From Mobiluncus sp034180645 (lineage in GTDB: Bacteria > Actinomycetota > Actinomycetes > Actinomycetales > Actinomycetaceae): a DNA stretch of 64,000 nucleotides. The DNA lies in contig NZ_JAXFNY010000003.1 of the NCBI RefSeq assembly GCF_034180645.1, positions 97,834-161,833 on the forward strand. The letters are read 5' to 3'. The notes under the pieces were generated by a model. The model was not told the origin of the DNA. It saw only the letters and a program-made list of their open reading frames with translations, and searched no databases. This document shows, in pieces, positions 52,453 through 60,946 of the stretch (position 1 is the first letter of the stretch; every line of letters begins with the position of its first letter). The position numbers and the translations under genes are program-made.

Positions 52453-52515
52453 CTATTAGGGTAGCCTTGACACTCGGTGCGAAAATCTCGTCAGTGATTT
52501 TTGCGCCGAGTGTTA

Positions 52516-52586
52516 TGGGGTATGGTGTAACGGCAGCACTAGTGATTCTGGTTCACTCAGTCTAGGTTCGAATCCTGGTACCCCAG
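52516..52586 (+). tRNA. tRNA-Gln (CTG anticodon)
   Basis: The cloverleaf is complete: acceptor TGGGGTA/TACCCCA, D-arm, anticodon stem AGTGA/TCACT with loop TTCTGGT (anticodon CTG at 52548-52550), and T-loop TTCGAAT. The discriminator is G and the CCA end is not encoded. The U1-A72 pair is typical of tRNA-Gln. It lies one base before tRNA-Glu. Confidence 0.95.
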
Positions 52587-52587
52587 C

Positions 52588-52660
52588 GCCCCTATCGTCT
52601 AGCGGCCTAGGACATCGCCCTCTCACGGCGGTAACACCGGTTCAAATCCGGTTGGGGGTA
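52588..52660 (+). tRNA. tRNA-Glu (CTC anticodon)
   Basis: Acceptor GCCCCTA pairs with TGGGGGT and the discriminator is A. The anticodon loop CTCTCAC gives anticodon CTC at 52622-52624, and the T-arm is ACCGG-TTCAAAT-CCGGT. Here CCA is encoded directly after the discriminator (52661-52663), unlike the neighbouring tRNA-Gln. Confidence 0.95.
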
Positions 52661-52662
52661 CC

Positions 52663-52678
52663 ACCTCTAGAAAGAGGT
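52663..52678 (+). terminator. Small hairpin directly after tRNA-Glu
   Basis: ACCTCT-AGAA-AGAGGT forms a 6-base stem starting at the last base of the encoded CCA. It may be a processing signal or weak terminator; the stronger terminator follows about 30 bases later. Confidence 0.4.
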
Positions 52679-52705
52679 CTTCAAACTTCATGTATGTTTG
52701 CCAAG

Positions 52706-52730
52706 CTGCGCGGTTCTCGCGCAGTTTTTT
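52706..52730 (+). terminator. Intrinsic terminator of the tRNA operon
   Basis: CTGCGCG-GTTCT-CGCGCAG is a perfect 7-base GC-rich stem followed at once by TTTTTT. This is a textbook rho-independent terminator on the plus strand. Confidence 0.9.
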
Positions 52731-52874
52731 GGTTACTTCCCTCCGGCTGCCCCAGATGCTGGAACCGGAAAAATGGTTGAAAACTATAAATTCGTACCGG
52801 CGTGCCGTATCCGAATCGACAAAAGATAATCGGATTGTGACGGGATCGCAAGGGTGTAGGGTAGACCGGCCGGG

Positions 52875-53603
52875 TTACTCCTCGTCGCGGCGCAGGAATT
52901 CGCTCAAGCGGTTGGCGGCGGCGACGACGGCGGTACCGTGGGCGCGGCCGGGCTGGCGTCCCAAGCGTTCGATTGGTCCCGAGACAGATACGGCAGCGAC
53001 CACACGGCCGGTCGCGCCGCGGACCGGGGCGGACACGGAGGCGACGCCGGGTTCGCGCTCCCCAACTGATTGTGCCCAACCGCGCCGACGCACTTCTGAA
53101 AGCATAGTGGCGTTGAAGGCCGCCCCGCGTAGCCCCCGGTGCAGGCGTTCTGGTTCCTCCCACGCGAGCAGGATTTGGGCGGCAGATCCGGCATGCATAG
53201 TCAGGGTCGCCCCCACTGGAATCGAATCGCGCAAACCGATGGGTCGTTCGGCGGTAGCCACACAAATCCGCTGGTCGCCTTGACGGCGATACAGTTGGCA
53301 AGACTCGTGAGTATGGTCGCGCAGGGCAGCCAGCACCGGCGCGGCGACACTCAAAAGTCTGTCGTCCCCGGCTGCTCCGGCCAGTTCCGCTAGGCGGGGC
53401 CCCAACGTGAAGCGACCTTGGGAGTCCCGGGTCAGGAAACGATGATGTTCCAAAGCCACCGCTAGGCGGTAAATGGTGGGTCGGGCCAAATGTGTGGTGT
53501 CCACCAGTTGAGCCAGGGTCGCGGGACCGGCCTCCAAGGTCGAGAGAATCAGTACGGCTTTGTCGAGTACCCCTACACCGGAATTTGCGCTAGACTTGTC
53601 CAT
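52875..53603 (-). CDS. IclR-family regulator (NdgR/LtbR-like) of leucine biosynthesis
   Basis: This is a 242-residue IclR-type transcription factor. I take ATG 53603 as the start, because the product then opens MDKSSANSGVGVLDKAVLILSTL as family members do; a longer frame reaches into the leuC promoter. The winged helix spans about residues 15-70 with TLAQLVDTTHLARPTIYRLAVAL. The C-terminal effector domain contains SVGEREPGVASVSAPV near residue 185. The gene is divergent from leuCD. In Streptomyces and Corynebacterium the IclR regulators NdgR and LtbR occupy the same place and control leuCD and related amino acid genes. I infer the same role here. It may also regulate itself. Confidence 0.85.
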   Translation of the reverse strand: MDKSSANSGVGVLDKAVLILSTLEAGPATLAQLVDTTHLARPTIYRLAVALEHHRFLTRDSQGRFTLGPRLAELAGAAGDDRLLSVAAPVLAALRDHTHESCQLYRRQGDQRICVATAERPIGLRDSIPVGATLTMHAGSAAQILLAWEEPERLHRGLRGAAFNATMLSEVRRRGWAQSVGEREPGVASVSAPVRGATGRVVAAVSVSGPIERLGRQPGRAHGTAVVAAANRLSEFLRRDEE

Positions 53604-53620
53604 AACTTGATATTGCCATC

Positions 53621-53631
53621 TCACAATGTGA
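53621..53631. promoter_or_regulatory. Candidate operator between the IclR regulator and leuC
   Basis: TCACAATGTGA is a 5-1-5 perfect palindrome located 17 bases before the regulator start and 115 bases before leuC. It is the only clear dyad in the 143-base divergent region. Binding by the IclR protein is inferred. Confidence 0.4.
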
Positions 53632-53746
53632 AATGCAAGTTGGCTGGTAATATCGGGTAAACATTGATAACAACAGGAAAACCCGCGGAACTCCGCACCG
53701 TCCCCAACGGGCGAACGTTCCGACTGCGCAATGAAAAGAGGCAAAA

Positions 53747-55147
53747 ATGGGCCAGACGCTTGCAGAAAAAGTATGGCGCGACCACGTGGTGAAAAAAGGG
53801 GAAAACGGAGCACCGGATTTGCTCTATATCGACCTGCAGCTGTGCCACGAAGTGACCAGTCCGCAAGCCTTTGACGGGCTGCGCCAAGCCGGGCGGAAGG
53901 TGCGCCGCCCCGAACTGACGCTGGCTACAGAGGACCACAACACCCCGACAACAGACATTGACCGTCCCATCGCCGACCCGACCTCTGCGCTACAGATTGA
54001 AACTCTGCGAAAAAATGCCGCGGACTTCGGACTCCGACTCCACTCCCTGGGCGACGCCGACCAGGGCATCGTCCACGTGGTCGGGCCGCAGCTGGGGCTG
54101 ACCCAACCAGGAATGACCGTCGTCTGCGGCGACTCGCACACGTCTACCCACGGGGCTTTTGGGGCGCTGGCCTTCGGAATTGGCACTTCGGAAGTCGAAC
54201 ACGTGTTGGCGACCCAAACCCTGCCGCTGGCTCCTTTCAAAACGATGGCAATCAACGTTTCTGGGCATTTGAAACCGGGCGTGACCTCGAAAGACCTGAT
54301 TTTGGCGATTATTGCGAAAATCGGCACCAACGGCGGGCAAGGTTACGTCCTGGAATACCGCGGCTCAGCCGTTGAGGACTTGTCGATGGAAGCGCGGATG
54401 ACGATTTGCAATATGTCCATCGAGGCCGGAGCGCGCGCCGGCATGATTGCCCCGGACGACACGACCTTTGCGTACTTAAAAGGCCGTCCGCACGCGCCCG
54501 AGGGAGCGGATTGGGACGCCGCCGTGGCGTACTGGCGAACCCTGCCAACCGACGCTGACGCTGTCTACGATGCTGAGGTCGATATCGATGCCGATGCCCT
54601 GGAACCATTCGTGACCTGGGGTACCAACCCGGGCATGGGGGTGGCGTTGAGTGGTGAAGTGCCCGATCCCACCACGCTCAGCGATGAAACCGCACGCCTG
54701 ACTGCAGAGAAAGCCCTGGCATACATGGATTTGCAGCCGGGCACAAAAATGCGTGACATAAAAGTGGACACGGTGTTTATTGGCTCGTGTACGAACGGGC
54801 GTTTGGAGGATCTGCGTGCCGCCGCCGAGGTCGTGAAGGGCCGTCACAAGAGTCCGGACGTGCGAGTTCTGGTGGTGCCGGGGTCCGCGCGGGTGCGTTT
54901 GGCAGCGGAACGGGAAGGCCTCGATCAGATTTTCCGCGATTTCGGTGCCGAGTGGCGCAACGCCGGGTGTTCCATGTGCCTGGCGATGAACCCGGACAAA
55001 CTCGCTCCCGGCGAGCGTTCAGCTTCGACGTCCAACCGCAATTTTGAGGGTCGTCAGGGCAAGGGCGGGCGCACCCACCTGGTCAGTCCGCTGGTCGCCG
55101 CCGCAACGGCGATTCGCGGCACCCTCAGCAGTCCCAATGACCTATAG
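53747..55147 (+). CDS. leuC: 3-isopropylmalate dehydratase large subunit
   Basis: LeuC with LeuD isomerises 2-isopropylmalate to 3-isopropylmalate in leucine synthesis, using a 4Fe-4S cluster. The 466-residue protein has the aconitase-family motifs VVCGDSHTSTHGAFGALAFGIGTSEVEHVLATQ near residues 124-156. The cluster Cys residues are in FIGSCTNGRLEDL near residue 347 and in AGCSMCLAMNPD near residues 405-416. The ribosome site GAGG precedes ATG 53747. It forms an operon with leuD (25 bases downstream) and is divergent from its likely regulator. Confidence 0.96.
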   Translation: MGQTLAEKVWRDHVVKKGENGAPDLLYIDLQLCHEVTSPQAFDGLRQAGRKVRRPELTLATEDHNTPTTDIDRPIADPTSALQIETLRKNAADFGLRLHSLGDADQGIVHVVGPQLGLTQPGMTVVCGDSHTSTHGAFGALAFGIGTSEVEHVLATQTLPLAPFKTMAINVSGHLKPGVTSKDLILAIIAKIGTNGGQGYVLEYRGSAVEDLSMEARMTICNMSIEAGARAGMIAPDDTTFAYLKGRPHAPEGADWDAAVAYWRTLPTDADAVYDAEVDIDADALEPFVTWGTNPGMGVALSGEVPDPTTLSDETARLTAEKALAYMDLQPGTKMRDIKVDTVFIGSCTNGRLEDLRAAAEVVKGRHKSPDVRVLVVPGSARVRLAAEREGLDQIFRDFGAEWRNAGCSMCLAMNPDKLAPGERSASTSNRNFEGRQGKGGRTHLVSPLVAAATAIRGTLSSPNDL

Positions 55148-55172
55148 ATTCAGCTTAAGAAAAGGAAAACAA

Positions 55173-55811
55173 ATGGAAAAGTTTACGAAACACACCGGCG
55201 TGGGGGTTCCGCTGCAGGTCACGAACGTGGATACCGACCAGATTATCCCCGCGGTTTATTTGAAACGCGTGACAAAGACCGGGTTCGATGACGCGTTGTT
55301 TGCCGCTTGGCGCACGGACCCGAAGTTCGTACTAAATCAAGAGGCTTACCGGTCGGGTACCGTTTTGGTGGCGGGTAAGGACTTTGGCACCGGATCGAGT
55401 CGTGAACACGCGGTGTGGGCGTTGCGCGACTACGGTTTCAAAGTCATTCTCTCGCCGAAATTCGCCGACATTTTCCGGGGTAACGCCGGGAAACAGGGCT
55501 TGGTGACCGGGGTCATCAGCCAGGCCGACTGTGACCGACTCTGGGAGATTCTGCAGGCTCACCCGGGGGCACAAGTTTGCGTGGATTTGGAGGCGCGGAC
55601 CGCCAGTGTAGGGGATTTCACCTGCAGTTTTGCCATCGATGATTACACGCGCTGGCGTTTAATGGAAGGGTTGGACGATATTTCGTTGACCCTGCGCGAT
55701 GAGGAGGCCATCGCCGCCTACGAAGCTCGCCGCCCATCTTTCAAACCGAAGACGCTACCGGCCAGACACTTGCCGCCCCAGCCGGTTCAATCCGCTCGTC
55801 CCGTGAACTAG
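55173..55811 (+). CDS. leuD: 3-isopropylmalate dehydratase small subunit
   Basis: LeuD is the swivel-domain partner of LeuC. I chose ATG 55173, which follows AAAGGAAA and opens MEKFTKHTGVGVPLQVTNVDTDQIIPAVYLKRVT; the open frame begins earlier inside leuC. The GTGSSREHAVWALRDYGFKVILSPKFADIFRGNA block (residues of about 73-106) is the family signature. The product has 212 residues, as expected, with a short Pro-rich tail. The 83 bases before murA are likely read through. Confidence 0.95.
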   Translation: MEKFTKHTGVGVPLQVTNVDTDQIIPAVYLKRVTKTGFDDALFAAWRTDPKFVLNQEAYRSGTVLVAGKDFGTGSSREHAVWALRDYGFKVILSPKFADIFRGNAGKQGLVTGVISQADCDRLWEILQAHPGAQVCVDLEARTASVGDFTCSFAIDDYTRWRLMEGLDDISLTLRDEEAIAAYEARRPSFKPKTLPARHLPPQPVQSARPVN

Positions 55812-55894
55812 AGCCGGGCGCGGCGACCCTACGCGGTGGGCGAGCGCCACGGGGTAGAATGGGAGGAACCTATTGAGTTGACGGAAGGAAGCCG

Positions 55895-57214
55895 ATGTCG
55901 GTTTTGCAGGTGAATGGCGGGCGACCGCTGCAGGGCGAGATAACCGTGCGGGGAGCCAAGAACCTTGTCCCCAAAGCCATGGTGGCGTCGTTGCTTTCCC
56001 CGGAAACATCCCAGCTGGCGTCCGTGCCGGACATACGCGATGTTGAAGTGGTCACGAAACTGTTGAACCTGCACGGGGTCGAGGTCGATTTCGACAAAAC
56101 CGAGGGCGTGCTGACGATGAACCCCGCCAAGGTTGCGGCGGCTGCGGTGCAAGACGTCGACCGACACGCCGGCTCGTCGCGTATTCCCATCCTGCTGTGC
56201 GGGCCGCTGCTACACCGGTTGGGTCAGGCGATCATTCCGAATCTGGGCGGCTGCAATATTGGCGGGCGGCCCATCGATTTTCACCTCAATACTTTGCGGG
56301 CTTTCGGCGCGGAAGTCGACAAACTCCCCAATGGCATCCATATTTCCGCACCAAACGGGCTGGAAGGCACCAAAGTTGAACTGCCGTATCCGAGCGTGGG
56401 AGCCACGGAACAAACCCTGCTGACCGCGGTACGGGCGCGGGGCATCACCGAGCTGCGCGGGGCTGCAGTGGAACCCGAAATCATGGATTTGGTCGCTATC
56501 CTGCAAAAGATGGGCGCGATTATTTCCGTGGACACCGACCGGGTGATTCGGATTGAAGGTGTCGATGAACTGCGCGGATTTACCCATACCGCCCTGCCGG
56601 ATCGGATTGAGGCGGCATCGTGGGCTTCGGCGGCGCTGGTGACCGGCGGGGATATCACGGTCAAGGGCGCTCGTCAGGCTGACATGATGACGTTCCTCAA
56701 CACGTTCCGCAAGGTCGGCGGGGATTTCGACATCACCGAGGACTCGATTCGGTTCCGGCGCGGCACTCAGGGCGATTTGAAATCGATTGTGCTGGAAACC
56801 AATGTTCACCCCGGTTTTATGACCGACTGGCAGCAGCCCCTGGTGGTGGCGTTGACGCAGGCTCAAGGCTTGTCGATTGTGCACGAGACCGTGTACGAAA
56901 ATCGTTTCGGTTTCACTGAGGCCCTGCGCCGGATGGGGGCGCATATTCAGGTTTATCGCGAGTGCTTGGGCGGACTGCGGTGCCGTTTCGGGGCGCGGAA
57001 CTTTTATCATTCCGCAGTCGTTTCCGGGCCGACCCCGCTGCACGGTACGGACATCGAGGTTCCGGATTTGCGCGGCGGTTTTTCGCACCTCATCGCGGCT
57101 TTGGCGGCGCAGGGCGTATCGAACGTTTCCGGAGTGGACATCATCAACCGCGGCTATGAAAACTTCATGAACAAGCTAAAGGCTTTGGATGCGCAGGTGG
57201 AGCTGCACTCATGA
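55895..57214 (+). CDS. murA: UDP-N-acetylglucosamine 1-carboxyvinyltransferase
   Basis: MurA adds enolpyruvate from PEP to UDP-GlcNAc, the first committed step of peptidoglycan synthesis. The 439-residue protein has GGRPLQGEITVRGAKNLVPKAMVASLL at the N-terminus (Lys and Asn in RGAKN bind substrate). The catalytic Cys lies in LGGCNIGGRPIDFH near residue 122. Because this position is Cys and not Asp, the enzyme is predicted to be sensitive to fosfomycin, unlike mycobacterial MurA. The RIEAASW and PDLRGGFSHLIAALAA segments are present. It overlaps plsC by 4 bases. Confidence 0.95.
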   Translation: MSVLQVNGGRPLQGEITVRGAKNLVPKAMVASLLSPETSQLASVPDIRDVEVVTKLLNLHGVEVDFDKTEGVLTMNPAKVAAAAVQDVDRHAGSSRIPILLCGPLLHRLGQAIIPNLGGCNIGGRPIDFHLNTLRAFGAEVDKLPNGIHISAPNGLEGTKVELPYPSVGATEQTLLTAVRARGITELRGAAVEPEIMDLVAILQKMGAIISVDTDRVIRIEGVDELRGFTHTALPDRIEAASWASAALVTGGDITVKGARQADMMTFLNTFRKVGGDFDITEDSIRFRRGTQGDLKSIVLETNVHPGFMTDWQQPLVVALTQAQGLSIVHETVYENRFGFTEALRRMGAHIQVYRECLGGLRCRFGARNFYHSAVVSGPTPLHGTDIEVPDLRGGFSHLIAALAAQGVSNVSGVDIINRGYENFMNKLKALDAQVELHS

Positions 57215-58041
57215 CGACATTTTCTGGTCCTGACCGTACCAGGCTGGTCGCGCAGTTTTCCCGTCCCTTTCGGTTGAACCGGGCGGGACGTCCCGCGATG
57301 GGCGGGGTATATTTCTGGGCTTCGCTACCGGTGCGCGCGGTGCTAATCGCGCTGGTGAAGCGGCATTATTCTGGAGTGGAACACCTGCCTGAAAGCGGCG
57401 GATTCATCGCCGTGTCCAATCATGTTACGGAACTGGATTCGGTCACGTTTACTCACTTCCTGATATCTAACCACTATTCCCCGCGAATGCTCATGAAAGA
57501 AGAAATGATGCACTGGCCGGTGGTGGGTTTCTGTGCGCGGCGCTCGCGAATGATTCCGGTGTTTCGGGAGACCACACACGCGGCCGATTCCCTGATTGTC
57601 GCCAAAGCCGCCCTGAAAGTCGGGGAGTGCGTGGGAATGTTTCCGGAAGGGACCCTCACTCGTGACCCCGACCTGTGGCCGATGAAAGCCCACACCGGCG
57701 CGGCACGATTGGCGTTGGAAACCCAGGTTCCGGTGATACCCGTCGCCCAGTGGGGAGCCCACAAAACCTTGCCACCCTACGGAAAACTGCACTGGCCGCC
57801 TCGTGGTCGGGTTTCGCTGGTGGCCGGTCCCCCCGTCGACTTGAGTGACCTCTATGGGAAACAGGACGATCACGAGGCCGTGACGGAGGCAACCCGGCGG
57901 ATTATGGCTGACCTGACCAAACTTTTGCGGGGTCTGCGACCTGGTGAAGAACCCCCCGCGAAAGTGTGGGACATGAAAGTCGATGGCGACCGCTACGGAC
58001 GCCAGCGGAAGCGTCCCAACAGCGGTGAGAAACCACGCTAG
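57211..58041 (+). CDS. plsC: 1-acylglycerol-3-phosphate acyltransferase (PlsC family)
   Basis: This enzyme makes phosphatidic acid from lysophosphatidic acid at the membrane. The 276-residue protein carries the acyltransferase motifs SNHVTELDS (HxxxxD, near residue 69) and FPEGTLTRD near residue 148. An arginine-rich N-terminus and one hydrophobic stretch near residue 40 precede them. It is coupled to murA by ATGA overlap, which puts lipid and peptidoglycan precursor synthesis in one operon, a usual actinobacterial arrangement. gpsA, often next in this cluster, is absent. The C-terminus is a basic tail. Confidence 0.9.
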   Translation: MTTFSGPDRTRLVAQFSRPFRLNRAGRPAMGGVYFWASLPVRAVLIALVKRHYSGVEHLPESGGFIAVSNHVTELDSVTFTHFLISNHYSPRMLMKEEMMHWPVVGFCARRSRMIPVFRETTHAADSLIVAKAALKVGECVGMFPEGTLTRDPDLWPMKAHTGAARLALETQVPVIPVAQWGAHKTLPPYGKLHWPPRGRVSLVAGPPVDLSDLYGKQDDHEAVTEATRRIMADLTKLLRGLRPGEEPPAKVWDMKVDGDRYGRQRKRPNSGEKPR

Positions 58042-58077
58042 ACCTGAGAAATACCCAGAACAGAAAGGGGGCGAGCG

Positions 58078-58578
58078 TTGCGAGACTTCGACGATGATGC
58101 CGAAGACACCGGCATCTGGGACAAGAGAACCAAAAAAACCGTGATTGGCGCTTTCATTTTCTTTGCTGCCGGATTGTTCCTGGCGTGGGAATTTGGCAAT
58201 ATCAACGGTAATAATCCGGAGCAGCGTCCCGCCGACGCGACCGCTCGCGAGGAAACCTATTGGAAACAGATTACTTTCCTGAACCCCGGTTTCCCCGCTG
58301 AACTGCGCAAAGAAGTCACCAAAATGGGATGGCGGGCGTGTGGAAAGCTGGAATCCGGCTGGGATCCCACTCGGGTGCTGGCATTCATTGCCGAAAGCGA
58401 CAATGGCTCGGGGTCAGACAAGTTGCCGATGCCGGCCACCCAGGTGCAATTCTGGATTGGGGTGGAGCAATCCGCAGCGATGTCTCTGTGTCCCGAACAG
58501 GAATCGAAACTGGATGGATGGCTGGAAAACTTTGCCCCCAAACCGGCTCCTACGCCTACGGTAACCGAGCCAGCCTAA
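58078..58578 (+). CDS. Single-pass membrane protein with DUF732-like extracellular domain
   Basis: The 166-residue protein probably starts at TTG 58078, after AAAGGGGG. A short acidic cytoplasmic N-terminus is followed by a membrane helix near residues 23-40 (VIGAFIFFAAGLFLAWEF). The outer part has two Cys residues, in WRACGKLESG and SLCPEQESK, spaced like those of DUF732-type secreted domains, and ends in a Pro/Thr tail. The function is unknown. It lies between plsC and ddl in a run of envelope genes, with gaps of 36 and 42 bases, so an envelope role is plausible. The family assignment is tentative. Confidence 0.6.
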   Translation: MRDFDDDAEDTGIWDKRTKKTVIGAFIFFAAGLFLAWEFGNINGNNPEQRPADATAREETYWKQITFLNPGFPAELRKEVTKMGWRACGKLESGWDPTRVLAFIAESDNGSGSDKLPMPATQVQFWIGVEQSAAMSLCPEQESKLDGWLENFAPKPAPTPTVTEPA

Positions 58579-58620
58579 AGGAATTCAAGAAAAACCCCCG
58601 AAAGGACTAAAGTTTTACCC

Positions 58621-59748
58621 ATGAGTGAAGGCGAACAAAAGACCCGGGTAGCGGTTATTTTCGGCGGGCGCAGTGGGGAACACTCGATTTCTTGCGCCAC
58701 GGCAGCGGGTGTGCTCGACCATATCGACCGCACGCGTTTTGAACCGATACCAATCGGAATCACCAAGGCCGGAGCGTGGGTGCTGATGCCTGACGAGTCC
58801 GATTCGCTGCGTCTCCAGGACGGCCAGGGTGCCGAGATTGAGGATAACGGGACTTTCGTGGCGTTGGTGCCGCAAAACCAGCATTTATTCTTTTGGGATT
58901 CCCGCACCCCAAGCGCTCCGATCAAGGACCTGGGCCGTGTGGACGTGGTGATGCCGCTGCTGCACGGACCTTACGGAGAGGACGGGACGATACAGGGTCT
59001 GTGTGAGATGGTTGGCGTGCCCTATACCGGTTGCGGGGTGGGCGCTTCCTCTAACGGTATGGACAAGGGGTGTGCGAAAGTTCTGTTGGAACACGGGGGG
59101 ATTCCCGTGGGACGCTACCACGTCATTACGGACTTCGATTGGCGCCACCGCGCGGACGAAGTTCCGGCTCCGATTCTGGCGTGGGGTTTGCCGGTCTTTG
59201 TGAAACCGGCGCGTGCCGGGTCATCCCTCGGTGTCACCAGAGTGGATTCGTGGCAGGACTTTGAGGCTGCGGTCGTCGCCGCTCGCCGCCACGACCCGAA
59301 AGTTATCGTGGAGGCCGCGGTGCAGGGCGCTCGTGAAATCGAGTGTGCAGTTTTGGAGGGCCGCGCCGGGGGAGCCCCCCGAACCACCCCGCCGGGAGAA
59401 GTCGTGATGGTTTCCACCCCCGGAATGTACGATTTCCAATCCAAATATTTTGCTAACGAGGCTGTGCGATTGCAGATTCCAGCCCAGATTCCCGCCGGTG
59501 TCGCAACGCAGATTCAAAACTATGCGCGCCAGGCTTTCCAGCTTTTAGGTGGGGAGGGCCTGAGCCGAGTGGACTTTTTCTATGTGCCCGATACCGGGGA
59601 AATCATCCTCAACGAGGTCAACACCATGCCCGGAATGACGCCCTATTCCCTGTATCCGGGAATGTGGGAGAACGTGGGACTGTCCTACACCGACCTGGTT
59701 ACCGAACTCATTGAGCTGGCTTTGGCTCACCCGCAAGGGTTACGGTGA
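58621..59748 (+). CDS. ddl: D-alanine--D-alanine ligase
   Basis: Ddl makes the D-Ala-D-Ala dipeptide for peptidoglycan. The 375-residue ATP-grasp enzyme shows FGGRSGEHSISCATAAGVL at the N-terminus (Glu in GEHS binds D-Ala), LHGPYGEDGTIQGL near residue 118, FVKPARAGSSLGV near residue 195, and the metal-binding EVNTMPGMTPYSLYP near the end. The order is that of D-Ala-D-Ala-forming ligases. It is the last of the murA-plsC-ddl run and is followed after 83 bases by another ATP-grasp gene. Confidence 0.95.
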   Translation: MSEGEQKTRVAVIFGGRSGEHSISCATAAGVLDHIDRTRFEPIPIGITKAGAWVLMPDESDSLRLQDGQGAEIEDNGTFVALVPQNQHLFFWDSRTPSAPIKDLGRVDVVMPLLHGPYGEDGTIQGLCEMVGVPYTGCGVGASSNGMDKGCAKVLLEHGGIPVGRYHVITDFDWRHRADEVPAPILAWGLPVFVKPARAGSSLGVTRVDSWQDFEAAVVAARRHDPKVIVEAAVQGAREIECAVLEGRAGGAPRTTPPGEVVMVSTPGMYDFQSKYFANEAVRLQIPAQIPAGVATQIQNYARQAFQLLGGEGLSRVDFFYVPDTGEIILNEVNTMPGMTPYSLYPGMWENVGLSYTDLVTELIELALAHPQGLR

Positions 59749-59831
59749 AGCGGACGCAGCTATCGTCCCGCCCGGAGCGGACCCGTCAGCCGAAACTACA
59801 GATAGAATGAATGTGAATCGAAAGGACAACG

Positions 59832-60740
59832 ATGTCAGATAATAAAGTCATTTTGGTGATGAGCTCCGAAACTCCGCAAGGATTGGTAGGTGACCAGGAC
59901 TTATGTGATGCTTTGCGCGACCACGGAATCGAACCGGTCATGCGCAGCTGGGACGACCCCAGCGTGGATTGGTCGGAGGGTCGTTTTGCGGTGTTGCGTT
60001 CGACTCCGAACTATTCTCACCGCTACCAGGAATTCATGAAGTGGGCTCATTCCGTGCCAAAGTTGCTCAATACTCCCGAAATCTTGGAATGGAACATAGA
60101 TAAACACTATCTGCGCGAGCTGCAAAAGCTAGGAATGCCCATCATTCCGACGACTTGGCTGGAACCTGAACGGAATCTCACTAAACACCAGGTCCACTCC
60201 CGTTTCCCCGCCTTTGGCGACTTCGTGGTAAAGCCGACCATCTCTAGCGGGGGGCGCGGCGTGGGGCGCTACACTTCGACCTCCGCCGATTCCCGACGTG
60301 AAGCTATCGAACACGCTATGGACCTGTTGGCGAGCGGTTCGGGTGTGATGATTCAGCGCTACTTGGAGGAAGTCGATACGCAAGGCGAAGTCTCTCTGGT
60401 GTACTACAACGGAGTCATTTCCCACACGGTGCAAAAGACCGCTATGCTGCACGCCGCCTGCGAGGGCCCGGAGCCGGAACAAATCGTCACCGCGCGTTAT
60501 CCCAGCCAGCAAGAGTGGGGTTGGGGCGAACGGGTACGCAGTTACATTCACGACTACATTAAGCAGGTCTCAGTTCATGATACCCAGGTACTTTATGGCC
60601 GGGTTGACCTGGTGGCTGACGGCAAAGGCTCGTACTATGTCATGGAAATATCGCTGGTAGAAGGCAACCTGTACCTGGATTCCTCCCGGGAGGCGGTGGA
60701 CCACTTCGCGGACGCCATTATCCAGCGTTTCTATTGGTGA
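59832..60740 (+). CDS. ATP-grasp ligase, cycloserine-ligase-like, substrate unknown
   Basis: The 302-residue protein is an ATP-grasp enzyme unrelated in detail to the neighbouring Ddl. It has the early segment VLRSTPNYSHRYQEFMKWA (residues of about 55-73), the ATP-binding Lys in FVVKPTISSGGRGVGRY near residue 135, and IQRYLEE near residue 180. Metal-binding residues fall in YGRVDLVADGKGSYYVMEISLVEGNLYL near residues 255-285, with Glu and Asn in EISLVEGN. The RSTxxYxxRxxEFxxW pattern recalls a subgroup that includes the D-cycloserine ligase DcsG. The reaction should be an amide or ester bond made via an acyl phosphate. It has its own terminator. The substrate is not evident. Confidence 0.7.
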   Translation: MSDNKVILVMSSETPQGLVGDQDLCDALRDHGIEPVMRSWDDPSVDWSEGRFAVLRSTPNYSHRYQEFMKWAHSVPKLLNTPEILEWNIDKHYLRELQKLGMPIIPTTWLEPERNLTKHQVHSRFPAFGDFVVKPTISSGGRGVGRYTSTSADSRREAIEHAMDLLASGSGVMIQRYLEEVDTQGEVSLVYYNGVISHTVQKTAMLHAACEGPEPEQIVTARYPSQQEWGWGERVRSYIHDYIKQVSVHDTQVLYGRVDLVADGKGSYYVMEISLVEGNLYLDSSREAVDHFADAIIQRFYW

Positions 60741-60781
60741 TTACGGCGCGGTTTTCGCGGCCATTTTTTCAGTGCAATAGT

Positions 60782-60818
60782 CGACCCTTCCGGGCTTTCC
60801 GGGAGGGTCGCGTTTTTT
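60782..60818 (+). terminator. Intrinsic terminator after the ATP-grasp gene
   Basis: A 12-base stem CGACCCTTCCGG/CCGGGAGGGTCG with a GCTTT loop is followed by CGTTTTTT. It is a strong terminator that separates the upstream operon from dhaKLM. Confidence 0.9.
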
Positions 60819-60946
60819 GGTTTTTCACTGCGCTGACAGGTTGGGAAGGGGTCGATAGACTTGGATTGTTGGGTGGCTTACCCAACTTGTTGGGTGCGAG
60901 CCCGGCACAGGAATTGTTCATTTTCTAGCTCTAAGAGGGGGGCACG

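Noticed and set aside
52690..53283. Plus-strand open frame over the IclR regulator.
   Set aside because: It lies antisense to a clear IclR protein and has a composition typical of mirror frames.
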